From contig NZ_RHNU01000005.1 of assembly GCF_003946015.1 (NCBI RefSeq), forward strand, positions 1-64,000: DNA of 64,000 nucleotides, given 5' to 3'. The notes under the pieces are model-generated. The model searched no databases. It was given only the letters and a program-made list of their open reading frames with translations, and was not told where the DNA came from. Source of the stretch: Companilactobacillus insicii (GTDB lineage: Bacteria; Bacillota; Bacilli; Lactobacillales; Lactobacillaceae). Positions 47,064 through 56,016 of the stretch are shown piece by piece (the first letter of the stretch is position 1; each line of letters opens with the position of its first letter). The position numbers were made by a program, and so were the translations under genes.

Positions 47064-47393
47064 TTACATCAACCCGTTTGTGTATTTACCTAACTTGGCA
47101 TCTTTATCCTTGTCGACCTTAGCCATACCATCATTCAATGCATCAATAAGCATGTCTTGTAATGTATCAGGGTCGTCAGGATCAATAATCTTTTCATCGA
47201 TTTTAATATCTAGTACTTTCTTATCACCATTCATTTTGACAATTGCAAAATCATCAACTGAATGTCCCTCATAATCTGTTTTGCTTAATTGATCTTGAGC
47301 AGCTGCAACTTCTTTTTGCATTTTTTGAGCTTGGCGCATAATGTTGGCCATATTTCCGCCCATTCCACCCATATTTGGCATTCCTTTACTCAT
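47064..47393 (-). CDS. YbaB/EbfC family nucleoid-associated protein
   Basis: This small DNA-binding dimer of 109 residues starts with a Gly/Met-rich segment (MPNMGGMGGNMANIM), then QAQKMQKEVAAAQDQLS and the GDKKVLDIKIDEKIIDPDD core. These proteins bind DNA broadly and are found between dnaX and recR, as here. The specific regulon is unknown. Confidence 0.93.
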   Translation of the reverse strand: MSKGMPNMGGMGGNMANIMRQAQKMQKEVAAAQDQLSKTDYEGHSVDDFAIVKMNGDKKVLDIKIDEKIIDPDDPDTLQDMLIDALNDGMAKVDKDKDAKLGKYTNGLM

Positions 47394-47427
47394 AACTATC
47401 TTCTCCTTTTAAAGTATATTTATTCTA

Positions 47428-49161
47428 CTAATCATCTTTAACTTCAACCACACCGTCATCGCCAAATAACTTAAGGGCTTCATCAACAGTTGGATCAGTT
47501 TTCTTTTGTTCTGACTTAGATTCTACATTGTTACTCTTATTAGAATCAATATTATTTGCAATATATTCTTTACGAATTTCAGGCCATTGGGCCTTTGGTA
47601 CTAAAACAACTTGGCAATCTTTCTTAAGTAACTTCCCAACATTATTAGTAAGCTCATCTAAGAAGCCATCTTGTGCTGTTTCAAACCACATCTCATAATC
47701 AAAAGCAACAACAATGCCTTCATTTGATGCGGCAACTGGTTCCGAAATACTCATAATGGAACGTTGCGTTATTGACAACATACTCATTAAATCTGGCCAA
47801 ATATCCTTTGCCGTATTCAAATCATTTTTTGTAGCATTTTCCAAAACTTGATAAATTGCCGTCTTATTCAAATGCGTACCTTTTTTACTACTTCGTTTAG
47901 GCTTACTATTATAGTTTTGACTATTTGAAGCAGGAGTCTGCGACTGATTTGATAATTGTTTAATTTCTTGCTTTAAACTAGCAATCTCATCTCCCAATTG
48001 TTCAACCTTACGATTATCAACTGGTGTTTCCACCTCTTCTTGCGAAGATGTAGAAGGTGACAATACTTGCTGTTCTACTTTAGGTTCACTTATCTTAACA
48101 GTCAAAATTTCCATATAAACATCAGTTTGATTGGAATTCTTAAGATTCTTCTGTGTAGCACTGACTTGATCAACTATATAGAACAATCTAGTATTATCAA
48201 ACTTATCAGCAATCGCTAACAATTCATCTGTCATTACTGACTTATCCATTTGTTGGGACAAATCCGAATTAGAATTATACAATATGAGATTTCGACAAAC
48301 TCGAATAATCATCTCAGTAAATCGCATTGCTGAACGACCACTTGCTAATATCTGATACAAACTAGTCAACGCATCAGCTGGTCTATTCTCGGCAATGGCT
48401 GTCATGTAAGAAACAATTTGTTCATTACTTAGAGCACCTGTAACTTCTTGTGCATTCTTCAAAGTCAGCTCGTCATCACCATATGACAACGCCTGATCCA
48501 AAATACTTAATGCATCACGCATACCACCCTCAGCAGACGCTGCAATGATATTAAGTGCTTCTTCGTCATATTTAATATTTTTGTCATTCAAAATATAAAC
48601 CATACGATCAAGAATATCTTGACGCGAAATTCTTCTAAACGTAAAGCTTTGAGTTCTTGAAATAATAGTTGCCGGAATCTTTTGCGGTTCAGTAGTCGCA
48701 AGAATAAACATAACATTTTCTGGTGGTTCTTCCAGAGTCTTCAATAGAGCATTGAAAGCACCTTGAGAAAGCATATGAACTTCATCAATAATATAAACTT
48801 TATACTTAGCTTCAGTTGGAGCATATTTTACTTTGTCACGAATATCACGGATCTCTTCAACACCATTATTAGAAGCGGCATCAATCTCAATCACATCATT
48901 TAAACGATTTTCATTGGCAGCCTTACATATTTCACATTCATTACAAGGCTCCCCATCATGTGGATTTAAGCAGTTAACTGCCTTTGCCAAGATTTTGGCG
49001 CAAGAAGTCTTACCGGTACCACGGGGTCCACTGAATAAATAGGCATGACTGGTCATATTACTTGCAACAGCATTACGTAAAGTCTGCGTGATAACGCCTT
49101 GACCAATTACATCTGAAAAAGTTTGGGGACGCCAAACTCGATATAGTGCTTGATATGCCAT
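47428..49161 (-). CDS. dnaX: DNA polymerase III subunits gamma/tau
   Basis: This clamp-loader motor has 577 residues. It shows Walker A GPRGTGKTS (about residue 45), a zinc module CLNPHDGEPCNECEIC, DEVHMLSQGAFNALLKTLEEPP, the SRTQSFTFRRIS sensor, then a low-complexity linker (about 390-430) and a tau-like C-terminal domain (about 430-540). No slippery A-run frameshift site typical of E. coli dnaX was noticed. AAGGAGG precedes the ATG. SRP RNA lies just upstream. Confidence 0.95.
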   Translation of the reverse strand: MAYQALYRVWRPQTFSDVIGQGVITQTLRNAVASNMTSHAYLFSGPRGTGKTSCAKILAKAVNCLNPHDGEPCNECEICKAANENRLNDVIEIDAASNNGVEEIRDIRDKVKYAPTEAKYKVYIIDEVHMLSQGAFNALLKTLEEPPENVMFILATTEPQKIPATIISRTQSFTFRRISRQDILDRMVYILNDKNIKYDEEALNIIAASAEGGMRDALSILDQALSYGDDELTLKNAQEVTGALSNEQIVSYMTAIAENRPADALTSLYQILASGRSAMRFTEMIIRVCRNLILYNSNSDLSQQMDKSVMTDELLAIADKFDNTRLFYIVDQVSATQKNLKNSNQTDVYMEILTVKISEPKVEQQVLSPSTSSQEEVETPVDNRKVEQLGDEIASLKQEIKQLSNQSQTPASNSQNYNSKPKRSSKKGTHLNKTAIYQVLENATKNDLNTAKDIWPDLMSMLSITQRSIMSISEPVAASNEGIVVAFDYEMWFETAQDGFLDELTNNVGKLLKKDCQVVLVPKAQWPEIRKEYIANNIDSNKSNNVESKSEQKKTDPTVDEALKLFGDDGVVEVKDD

Positions 49162-49246
49162 ATTTCCTCCTTGCTCTTAACACAGTACTTAAATTTTACC
49201 ACAAATTTTCACACAAACTTATGAAATTGATTACACATATGCAAAT

Positions 49247-49278
49247 AAAAAAAACTCCTAATCAATTAAGATTAGGAG
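49247..49278 (-). terminator. Terminator after the SRP RNA gene
   Basis: CTCCTAATC / GATTAGGAG stem with a 6-base loop and eight T on the minus strand, between the SRP RNA gene and dnaX. Confidence 0.85.
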
Positions 49279-49293
49279 GCTAATATACATAAC

Positions 49294-49384
49294 AAAAGGC
49301 ACATGGTACAACTCACTTAGTGCTGCTTTCTTCCGAACCTGACACGATTCACAAGAGCACCATTGCCCTAAGGCCTTTCGGCAA
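49294..49384 (-). ncRNA. ffs: Signal recognition particle RNA (4.5S type)
   Basis: The minus strand contains the invariant Ffh-binding loop GTCAGGTTCGGAAGAAAGCAG, with GGAA tetraloop-like turn and AAGCAGC asymmetric loop. Outer helices are GGGCAATGGTGCTC with GAGTTGTACCATGTGCC. The small bacterial form is about 90 nt. Exact ends are estimated from the pairing. The location between tadA and dnaX is conserved in lactobacilli. Confidence 0.92.
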
Positions 49385-49415
49385 TAACTATATTACTATA
49401 AATAACGAATTAATG

Positions 49416-49892
49416 CTACTTTTTACGACGAATTTCTCTAAAGAAATTGCGTAATAAATCGCCAGTTTCCTTTTCTTTAACATGTTCCAACACTTCAGGC
49501 TGGTGATTATAGCGCGTTTCTGTTAATAAGTTAACGATAGATCCGACTGATCCCGATTTAGGATCGCTGGCACCAAAAATAACTTCTTCAATCCTACTAT
49601 TAATAATAGCTCCCGCACACATTGGACAAGGTTCAAGAGTTACAAACAAGCTTGTATGCTCTAATCTCCAACTGCCAACCGCTTTGCAAGCCTGTTCAAT
49701 AGCTATAATCTCCGCGTGTTTAATTGCGTCTTGCGTCTCTTCACGTTCATTAGAACCACGACCAATTATCTTTCCCGTCTGATTATCTACAATTACACAG
49801 CCTATCGGGACTTCGGCACGATCCTGTGCTTTTAACGCCTCCACAATAGCCTGATCCATATAATCGTTAATTTGTTCATTAGAAAAAATCAT
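49416..49892 (-). CDS. tadA: tRNA-specific adenosine deaminase TadA
   Basis: TadA deaminates A34 of tRNA-Arg(ACG) to inosine. The 158-residue zinc deaminase has AEVPIGCVIVD, the catalytic HAEIIAIEQA (His and Glu) and PCPMCAGAI (two Cys ligands), all intact. A C-terminal RNA-binding helix is present (DLLRNFFREIRRKK). It lies four bases downstream of the methyltransferase gene. Confidence 0.95.
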   Translation of the reverse strand: MIFSNEQINDYMDQAIVEALKAQDRAEVPIGCVIVDNQTGKIIGRGSNEREETQDAIKHAEIIAIEQACKAVGSWRLEHTSLFVTLEPCPMCAGAIINSRIEEVIFGASDPKSGSVGSIVNLLTETRYNHQPEVLEHVKEKETGDLLRNFFREIRRKK

Positions 49893-49896
49893 ATAA

Positions 49897-50499
49897 CTAA
49901 CCCAACTTACTTCTTAAAATGTAATAGCCCTTTTCACGTGTAACGATTTCGACATTGCCATATGTTGAATCCATTAACTTCTTAGCTGAAGGCGCACCTT
50001 GTTTCTTTTGAATAACAATCCACAATTCACCATTATCAGCTAAATGATCCTTTGCACCGCTAATGATACCAGATACAACATTCTTTCCTGCTCTAATAGG
50101 TGGATTAGAAACTACCAATGCATACTTCTCTGTAATATTGTCATAAATATTAGATTCAAAAATATTAACGTTCTTAATATGATTCGTTTCTGCATTTTTT
50201 TTTGCTAAATCTATCGCACGTAAATTAACATCTGTCATATCTGCTTTACGATTCACCTGTTCTTTAGCAAGTGAAAGTCCAATGGGACCATATCCACAGC
50301 CTACATCAAGCATATTGCCATCTGGAATTTCGTCAAAGTTAATTGCATCAATCAAGACGCGTGAACCAAAATCAACAGTTTGGCGAGAAAAAACTCCGGC
50401 ATCAGAGGTAAATGTTAAATTGTTATTTCGCAAAGTAAAATTAAAGTCTTTTAATTCATGCTCTAAATCATCTGAGTTCTCAAAATATTGGTTAGCCAT
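49897..50499 (-). CDS. Class I SAM-dependent methyltransferase (RsmC/YbxB-like)
   Basis: This 200-residue methyltransferase has SAM-binding motif GNMLDVGCGYGPIGLSLA (about residues 59-77), an acidic second motif (DMTDVNLRAIDLA), and the catalytic NPPIRAG (NPPF/Y type) that marks N-methylation of guanine or glutamine. The family (YbxB) is like 16S rRNA G1207 methyltransferase RsmC; the substrate here is inferred. It is the first gene of the unit with tadA, after the rplL terminator. Confidence 0.88.
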   Translation of the reverse strand: MANQYFENSDDLEHELKDFNFTLRNNNLTFTSDAGVFSRQTVDFGSRVLIDAINFDEIPDGNMLDVGCGYGPIGLSLAKEQVNRKADMTDVNLRAIDLAKKNAETNHIKNVNIFESNIYDNITEKYALVVSNPPIRAGKNVVSGIISGAKDHLADNGELWIVIQKKQGAPSAKKLMDSTYGNVEIVTREKGYYILRSKLG

Positions 50500-50532
50500 A
50501 TTTGTTCCTTTCTAAAAAACGAAAATGAGGGT

Positions 50533-50557
50533 AAAAAAAAATCCTCTTACGAGGATT
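50533..50557 (-). terminator. Terminator after rplL
   Basis: AATCCTC / GAGGATT stem, loop GTAA, and nine T on the minus strand. Ends the rplJ-rplL transcript. Confidence 0.85.
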
Positions 50558-50588
50558 AATTTTATCATAATAAACTTATAAAAGGTTA

Positions 50589-50957
50589 TTACTTCAATGT
50601 AACTGTTGCGCCAACAGCTTCAAGTTTTGACTTCATGTCTTCAGCGTCAGCCTTAGCAACGCCTTCCTTGATAACCTTAGGAGCACCATCAACAAGGTCC
50701 TTTGAGTCCTTCAAGCCAAGTCCTGTGATACTACGAACTTCCTTGATAACCTTAACCTTTTCTTGACCTGCTTCTGTAAGTTCAACGTCAAATGAGTCTT
50801 TTTCAGCAGCAGCGTCGCCACCAGCAGCAGCACCAGCAGCAACTGGAGCAGCAGCTGTAACGTCAAATTCTTCTTCGATAGCCTTAACAAGGTCGTTAAG
50901 TTCTAGAATTGAAGCATCTTTTAAATCATCGATAATCTTTTGTGTATCTAAAGCCAT
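50589..50957 (-). CDS. rplL: 50S ribosomal protein L7/L12
   Basis: This stalk protein has 122 residues. The N-terminal dimerisation domain ([25 protein letters not shown]) is followed by an Ala-rich hinge ([16 protein letters not shown]) and the C-terminal factor-binding domain ([24 protein letters not shown]). The gene is co-transcribed with rplJ and ends with a terminator. Confidence 0.98.
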   Translation of the reverse strand: MALDTQKIIDDLKDASILELNDLVKAIEEEFDVTAAAPVAAGAAAGGDAAAEKDSFDVELTEAGQEKVKVIKEVRSITGLGLKDSKDLVDGAPKVIKEGVAKADAEDMKSKLEAVGATVTLK

Positions 50958-50990
50958 TTTAATGTCCTCCGAATTATGTTTGTTTTTTAA

Positions 50991-51497
50991 TTAAGCAGCT
51001 GGTTCGTCGTCTTTCTTTTCAGCAACAGCTTTAACAGCCAATGCGAAGTCGCGAACTGGAGCTTGTAATACAGATACCAACATAGATAGTAAACCGTCTC
51101 TGTTTGGTAGTGTTGCAAGTGCTTGAATTTCTTCTAGAGATGCAGCCTTGCCTTCGATGATTCCACCCTTGATTTCAACGGATTCAACATCTTTAGCATA
51201 CTTAGCAGCAACTTTAGCAGGTGCAACTGGATCTTCTTCAGAATAAGCGATAGCTGTTGGGCCAACGAAGAATTCTTCTAGACCTTCAAGTCCAGCTTCT
51301 TCTGCTGCACGTCTCAAGACAGTGTTCTTGATAACTTGCATAGTAGCACCTTGCTCACGTAATTCAGCACGCATAGCAGTAGCTTGTTCAACAGTAAGAC
51401 CTAAGTAGTCAACAACAATAACTGACTTAGCGCCCTTAAGGTTAGCAGCAACTTCTTTAACGAGTGCTTCTTTTTGTGCTAGTTTTTCTTGCTTCAT
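50991..51497 (-). CDS. rplJ: 50S ribosomal protein L10
   Basis: L10 binds 23S rRNA and anchors L7/L12 dimers. The 168-residue protein starts with [17 protein letters not shown] and includes [19 protein letters not shown] and the C-terminal L12-binding helix. GGAGGTG precedes the ATG. Regulated with rplL by the L10 leader (51548-51665). Confidence 0.97.
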   Translation of the reverse strand: MKQEKLAQKEALVKEVAANLKGAKSVIVVDYLGLTVEQATAMRAELREQGATMQVIKNTVLRRAAEEAGLEGLEEFFVGPTAIAYSEEDPVAPAKVAAKYAKDVESVEIKGGIIEGKAASLEEIQALATLPNRDGLLSMLVSVLQAPVRDFALAVKAVAEKKDDEPAA

Positions 51498-51547
51498 TAT
51501 TACGTTTCACCTCCACAATTTATTTTAGTTAATTCTACAAATTTCGG

Positions 51548-51665
51548 CTAAAATAAAATCTCTGCGTCCGAAAGACACAGAGATTAATTAACAATCTTCT
51601 GGCCTCGGCAGGATATTAAGATTCACATCACCTGAGTCTTCGGTAGAAATCAACTATTGTACATT
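51548..51665 (-). promoter_or_regulatory. L10 (rplJ) leader, autoregulatory RNA
   Basis: The transcript upstream of rplJ has GGTGATGTGAATCTTAATA, then CCTGCCGAGG, a conserved block of Firmicute L10 leaders bound by L10(L12)4. It is followed by an attenuator-like hairpin (AATCTCTG.GTC / GGAC.CAGAGATT, 51557-51585) with TTATTTT. Free L10 should favour termination. Confidence 0.82.
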
Positions 51666-51691
51666 ATCATTATTTTGGTTATTAGTCAACA

Positions 51692-52372
51692 TTAAGCGTT
51701 GATTTTTAGACCAGGGCCAAATGTTGATGTCATATTAACACTAACAATATAGTTACCCTTCAATGATGCAGGACGTGCCTTTGCGATAGCTTCGTAGAAT
51801 GCGTTAAAGTTAGAAGCAATCTTGTCAGTATCGAATGACAACTTACCGATAGGTGCGTGGATCAAACCATTAGGATCTACACGGTAAGTAACTTGTCCAG
51901 CTTTAATATCATTAACAGCCTTTGTAACATCCATTGTTACAGTACCTGTCTTAGGGTTAGGCATCAAACCTTTAGGTCCAAGTACACGACCTAAACGTCC
52001 AACTTTAGCCATCATTGGTGGTGTTGCAACAGCAACATCAAAGTCCAACCAACCGTCTTGAATCTTTTCAACAAGGTCGTCAGAACCAACGATGTCAGCA
52101 CCGGCAGCTTCAGCAGCCTTAGCTTGTTCACCTTCAGCGAAGACGATAACCTTTTGTGATTTACCTGTTCCGTTAGGTAGAACAAGGGCACCACGAATTT
52201 GTTGATCAGCTTGTTTTGGATCTACATCCAAGTTAATAGCAACTTCAACAGTTGCGTCAAATTTTGCATAATCTACTTTTTTAAGTAAGTCAGCAGCTTC
52301 TGTAGCAGTGTAAGTCTTATCCTTATCCACTTGCTTCATAGCTTCAATATATTTTTTTCCATGCTTAGCCAT
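51692..52372 (-). CDS. rplA: 50S ribosomal protein L1
   Basis: L1 forms the mobile stalk at the E site. The 226-residue protein has [47 protein letters not shown] and KANFNAFYE-like [15 protein letters not shown]. It lies 90 bases downstream of rplK. GGAGG precedes the ATG. Confidence 0.98.
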   Translation of the reverse strand: MAKHGKKYIEAMKQVDKDKTYTATEAADLLKKVDYAKFDATVEVAINLDVDPKQADQQIRGALVLPNGTGKSQKVIVFAEGEQAKAAEAAGADIVGSDDLVEKIQDGWLDFDVAVATPPMMAKVGRLGRVLGPKGLMPNPKTGTVTMDVTKAVNDIKAGQVTYRVDPNGLIHAPIGKLSFDTDKIASNFNAFYEAIAKARPASLKGNYIVSVNMTSTFGPGLKINA

Positions 52373-52462
52373 GCTAAGTTCCTCCTTGCTTTGTGGTCTA
52401 TTGGGGATTTTCCCCTCCCACTTGTTAAGAACACTTTCGTATTCCTGTAAACTGCTTATTGT
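52373..52462 (-). other. rplK-rplA spacer with possible L1 target hairpin
   Basis: The 90-base spacer contains GTGGGAGGGGAAAATCCCC in the transcript, a G-rich hairpin just before rplA. A site for L1 binding is possible by analogy with L1 autoregulation in other bacteria; the motif match is weak. Confidence 0.3.
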
Positions 52463-52888
52463 CTAGTCTTCTACTGTAAAGCCCATACTTCTTGCAGTAC
52501 CAGCAACCATACGCATTGCAGATTCAACACTTGCAGCGTTTAGGTCTTTCATCTTGGTTTCAGCAATTTCGCGAACTTGGTCGTTTGTGACAGTGGCAAC
52601 CTTGTTCTTGTTAGGTTCGCCAGAGCCCTTTTCAACACCAGCAGCCTTCTTCAAAAGAACTGCTGCAGGTGGTGTCTTTGTAACGAAGTCGAATGAACGG
52701 TCTTCGTATACAGAGATAACAACTGGAATAATCATTCCTTGTTGATCTGCTGTACGAGCATTGAAGTCCTTTGTAAAGGCAACAATGTTAATACCAGCTT
52801 GTCCTAAAGCAGGACCAACTGGTGGAGCTGGAGTAGCCTGCCCAGCAGGAATTTGTAATTTTACTACGTTAGCAACTTTTTTAGCCAC
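52463..52888 (-). CDS. rplK: 50S ribosomal protein L11
   Basis: L11 sits at the GTPase-associated centre. The 141-residue protein starts [17 protein letters not shown] after a GTG codon at 52888, and contains [14 protein letters not shown] and [19 protein letters not shown] is seven bases upstream; the longer frame adds 11 non-conserved residues. Confidence 0.97.
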   Translation of the reverse strand: MAKKVANVVKLQIPAGQATPAPPVGPALGQAGINIVAFTKDFNARTADQQGMIIPVVISVYEDRSFDFVTKTPPAAVLLKKAAGVEKGSGEPNKNKVATVTNDQVREIAETKMKDLNAASVESAMRMVAGTARSMGFTVED

Positions 52889-53013
52889 GGTGCATACCTC
52901 CTTAGTCCGTGATGTGGTCATATTGAGAATCTAAATTTTCTCTCCCACATGTACGTTCAAAAAACATACCGTATTATAATAGCACGGATCTAATCCTTTA
53001 TCAATATAATTTA

Positions 53014-53553
53014 TTATTTTTGAACATCGCTGAAATCAACTTCAGCACTTGTCATACGTCCAAACATATCAACGTCAACTTTAATTTTGTCATGATCTTC
53101 GTCAATTTCTGTAACCTTACCTGTCATATTAGCGAAAGGTCCGTTAACGATTGTAACGTTCTCACCAACTTCAAAGTCGTTACCAGCTTTTACACTGATT
53201 CCAAGGTCGTCCAGAATATGATCAATTTCTTCTGGTAATAATGGTGCTGGCTTACTTCCTGAACCATGGCTTCCAACGAATCCTGTAACACCAGGTGTAT
53301 TACGAACAACGAACCATGATTCATCACTCATAACCATCTCAACAAGAACATATCCTGGGAAAGTCTTTTTCATTTCTGTCTTTTGTTTACCATTTTTTGT
53401 TTCTGTTTCTTCTTCTTCAGGAACTACTGCACGGAAAATATAATCTTCCATACCCATTGATTGAGCACGTGATTCCAAATTTTCCTTAACTTTATTTTCG
53501 TATCCTGAGTAAGTATGTAATACATACCATTGTTTGTCGCCAGCTTCAGCCAT
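53014..53553 (-). CDS. nusG: Transcription termination/antitermination protein NusG
   Basis: NusG binds RNA polymerase and couples it to Rho or the ribosome. The 179-residue protein has the NGN domain (QWYVLHTYSGYENKVKENLE, FPGYVLVEM, VRNTPGVTGFVGS) and a KOW domain (GENVTIVNGPFANMTGKV). I chose ATG 53553 with GGAGGAAATT upstream; an in-frame TTG four codons earlier overlaps that site. Confidence 0.97.
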   Translation of the reverse strand: MAEAGDKQWYVLHTYSGYENKVKENLESRAQSMGMEDYIFRAVVPEEEETETKNGKQKTEMKKTFPGYVLVEMVMSDESWFVVRNTPGVTGFVGSHGSGSKPAPLLPEEIDHILDDLGISVKAGNDFEVGENVTIVNGPFANMTGKVTEIDEDHDKIKVDVDMFGRMTSAEVDFSDVQK

Positions 53554-53574
53554 AATTTCCTCCAAAAATCAAAA

Positions 53575-53602
53575 TAAAAAAACCTCGAACAAGGTCGAAG
53601 TT
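53575..53602 (-). terminator. Terminator-like hairpin between secE and nusG
   Basis: AACTTCGA / TCGAGGTT stem (one U-G pair) with seven T on the minus strand. It lies between two genes usually co-transcribed, so nusG may have its own promoter or partial read-through. Confidence 0.7.
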
Positions 53603-53649
53603 TTCTTTCGTTACTAAAATAATATCAAATTATCTGTATACTTACAATC

Positions 53650-53838
53650 TTATTTGCTTCCCATTACGAATTGTTGTAGCAAAGCTACCAATCCCCAATC
53701 AACAACAGCAAAGAAAATAGCATACATCAAAGATGTAGCAATAACAGTCCAAGTATCACGTCTGTTTTCCTTTGCAGTAGGCCAAACGACCAATTTCATT
53801 TCTTTTTTTACACTACCAAAAAATTTAAATAATTTCAT
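53650..53838 (-). CDS. secE: Preprotein translocase subunit SecE
   Basis: This 62-residue subunit of the SecYEG channel has an amphipathic N-terminal helix with the conserved VVWPTAKE region and one transmembrane helix (about 31-55, TWTVIATSLMYAIFFAVVDWG). Lies between rpmG and nusG as in Bacillus. Confidence 0.95.
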   Translation of the reverse strand: MKLFKFFGSVKKEMKLVVWPTAKENRRDTWTVIATSLMYAIFFAVVDWGLVALLQQFVMGSK

Positions 53839-53851
53839 TTAGTCCTCCAGA

Positions 53852-54001
53852 TTAGCGTGTTTCTTTATGCAATGTGTGTTTGCCACAATGCTTACAAAAT
53901 TTTTTAACTTCAAGGCGTTCTGTGCGATTCGGATTCTCAGAAATTGTGTAATTTCTTGAACCACAAACGCTGCAAGCTAATGCTACTTTTCTTAATCCCA
54001 T
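53852..54001 (-). CDS. rpmG: 50S ribosomal protein L33 (zinc-type)
   Basis: A 49-residue gene found by translating the minus strand: [18 protein letters not shown] and ends KHTLHKETR. Both zinc-knuckle pairs are present (CSVCG and CKHCG), so this is the C+ (zinc-binding) form. The ATG is preceded by a GAGAAA-type site. It sits between the sigma factor gene and secE, 13 bases before secE. Confidence 0.96.
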   Translation of the reverse strand: MGLRKVALACSVCGSRNYTISENPNRTERLEVKKFCKHCGKHTLHKETR

Positions 54002-54085
54002 GAGTTTCTCCACATTCTATGCAGTCTGTATCTCATACATTATAGATTCTTAGGATCAAAAAGTCCATGACAAACGTATAACAAA

Positions 54086-54640
54086 TTAAATGTATTCCAT
54101 AATTTTTAGTCTACACCTATTAGCAGCTCTACCCAGTTGCCTTGTGTCACACATAGCCATTTCACATGCAATATGCATCTTTAATTCACCCAATAAAAAT
54201 TGTAAAGCTATCAACTCAAGCTTACTCAATTCTTTAACCATCTCTTCAAAATGACTTGAAGTATCTAGTAAATGAACATAATTTCTGACAAATTCATTAG
54301 AGTTTTCATCAGTAATCACCTGCTCATAAGAACACGCTAATTGGTTGGCTTGCCTTTTAACTGTATTTTCTCTTCTAACGATATCAATAATATGATTTTT
54401 AAATTTTAATTTAAAAAAGCTACCGAATTTTGAACCACTCGTTCCATCAAAAATTTTACAAGTAGCGTAACAAACGATTAAAGCCTCCTGATACCAGTCA
54501 CTCTGGTCATATAGACCTATTTTATACTGGAAATAAAGATTGTCTATCATCGGTCGATATCGTTCAACCAATGACTCCAATGCTTTGGAATTTTTATCCT
54601 CCTTAACTAAGTTTATAAGTGCTAGCTCAAAATTATTCAT
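54086..54640 (-). CDS. Sigma-70 family RNA polymerase sigma factor (SigH/ComX-like)
   Basis: This 184-residue alternative sigma factor occupies the place that sigH has in Bacillus, upstream of rpmG-secE-nusG. Region 2 is recognisable (KALESLVERYRPMIDNLYFQY, FGSFFKLKFKNHIIDIVRREN); region 4 is degenerate (LIALQFLLGELKMHIACEMAM, RAANRCRLKIMEYI). Such proteins in lactobacilli and streptococci (SigX/ComX) turn on late competence DNA-uptake genes; that function is inferred. The start ATG 54640 has GGGAGAAG nine bases upstream. Confidence 0.8.
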   Translation of the reverse strand: MNNFELALINLVKEDKNSKALESLVERYRPMIDNLYFQYKIGLYDQSDWYQEALIVCYATCKIFDGTSGSKFGSFFKLKFKNHIIDIVRRENTVKRQANQLACSYEQVITDENSNEFVRNYVHLLDTSSHFEEMVKELSKLELIALQFLLGELKMHIACEMAMCDTRQLGRAANRCRLKIMEYI

Positions 54641-54787
54641 GCACTGTCTTCTCCCATTCATTAGTTTTATCGAATGGTTTTCCATATTTAAAGCTATCAT
54701 GTATTCTATGCCGTTTTAAGAGAACATTTGTTTACAAAAACTTCGTTAGTTATTTTTTGTTAATATCTATGAAAACATTATTATACA

Positions 54788-54828
54788 TAAAAAGGATTTC
54801 ATCAGTTATCAATAGATGAAACCCCTTT
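54788..54828 (-). terminator. Terminator after rlmB
   Basis: AAAGG..TTTCATC / GATGAAA..CCTTTTT stem, just past the rlmB stop. It separates the cysS-mrnC-rlmB transcript from the sigma factor gene. Confidence 0.8.
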
Positions 54829-54833
54829 CTCTT

Positions 54834-55622
54834 CTATGCATGTCTTGAAGCAAAAGCTTGATACAACAGTACACCAGTGGCAACACTAGCATTTAAACTT
54901 TGAACATGTCCAACCATTGGTATACTCAAGGTTTGATCTACCTGCTTAAGAACTAGTGGAGAAACGCCCTTACCTTCATTACCAATTACTAAGGCAATTG
55001 CTCCTTTAGCATTCCAAGTCCGATAGTTATCGCCTTCCATGGCTGTACCAAATACCCAGACATTTTCTTTTTTCAGATCATTAATTGTGTTAACTAAGTT
55101 TGTAACACGAACAACAGGAACGTGCTCAATAGCCCCTGTTGATGTCTTAGCAACGACAGAAGTCAATCCGGTAGAACGATGCTTAGGAACGATAATTCCA
55201 TGTACGCCCACGGCATCAGCTGTTCTCAAGATTGAACCCAAGTTATGTGGATCTTCAATTCTATCCAAGATCAAAATAAATGGATCTTCATTTCTCTTCT
55301 TGGCTAGTTTAAAAATATCGTCTAACTCTGCATATTGATAAGGAGCTATATATGCAGCCATCCCTTGATGATTACCACCATTACTAATGTCATCTAATTT
55401 GTTCTTAGGAACTTCTTGGACAATTAGTTTACTACGTTTAGCAAGTTCAATAACTTCACCAATATGTTCACTCTTTAGTCCCTTTTGAACTAAGACCTTG
55501 TTAACACGCTGACCAGCTGTTGGTGATTTCAATAGTTCAACTACTGAATGATGACCAAAAACTAGTTCTACTTCTTCATTATCATCATGATTGTTTCTAT
55601 TATTATTTGAATTTTTCTGCAT
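54834..55622 (-). CDS. rlmB: 23S rRNA (guanosine(2251)-2'-O)-methyltransferase RlmB
   Basis: This 262-residue SPOUT methyltransferase has an Asn/Asp-rich N-terminus ([16 protein letters not shown]), the substrate-binding domain (LVFGHHSVVELL), then knot motifs LDRIEDPHNLGSILRTA, VIGNEGKGVSPLV and SLNASVATGVLLYQ. It overlaps the mrnC end by 20 bases, so is translated in tandem. Confidence 0.94.
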   Translation of the reverse strand: MQKNSNNNRNNHDDNEEVELVFGHHSVVELLKSPTAGQRVNKVLVQKGLKSEHIGEVIELAKRSKLIVQEVPKNKLDDISNGGNHQGMAAYIAPYQYAELDDIFKLAKKRNEDPFILILDRIEDPHNLGSILRTADAVGVHGIIVPKHRSTGLTSVVAKTSTGAIEHVPVVRVTNLVNTINDLKKENVWVFGTAMEGDNYRTWNAKGAIALVIGNEGKGVSPLVLKQVDQTLSIPMVGHVQSLNASVATGVLLYQAFASRHA

Positions 55623-56016
55623 CAGTTTCTCCCGATTCTACTTTGTCAATACACCATTGTGCGAGTTCGGCTACACGATCCTTTTGGCCGCTGACATCCA
55701 AATAACCAAATAGTGCTTCAAACCCTGTGGACATGTGATAAGTTACAACACTCGTATTTTTCGCTTTAGTGTACTTTTTAGCATTACGCCCGTTCTTATA
55801 AATACGTATTTCATCTTCTGACAGTACACCTTCTTCAATCATTAATGTGATTAACGATGCTTGTGCCTTAGCTGAAACATAATGTGTTGCTTTATTTTGT
55901 AACTGGTTAACTTTAGTAATATCTAGGTCTAACAAATGCTCACGAATAAATACTTCATAAACAGCATCTCCAAGATATGCTAAAGTCACTCCATTTAGTT
56001 GCTCAATCTTAACCAT
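55603..56016 (-). CDS. mrnC: Mini-ribonuclease III
   Basis: This 137-residue RNase III catalytic domain lacks an RNA-binding domain. In Bacillus it matures 23S rRNA ends. Visible: [21 protein letters not shown] (active-site region), [31 protein letters not shown] (second acidic site). It overlaps cysS by eight bases and rlmB by 20. Confidence 0.94.
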   Translation of the reverse strand: MVKIEQLNGVTLAYLGDAVYEVFIREHLLDLDITKVNQLQNKATHYVSAKAQASLITLMIEEGVLSEDEIRIYKNGRNAKKYTKAKNTSVVTYHMSTGFEALFGYLDVSGQKDRVAELAQWCIDKVESGETDAEKFK

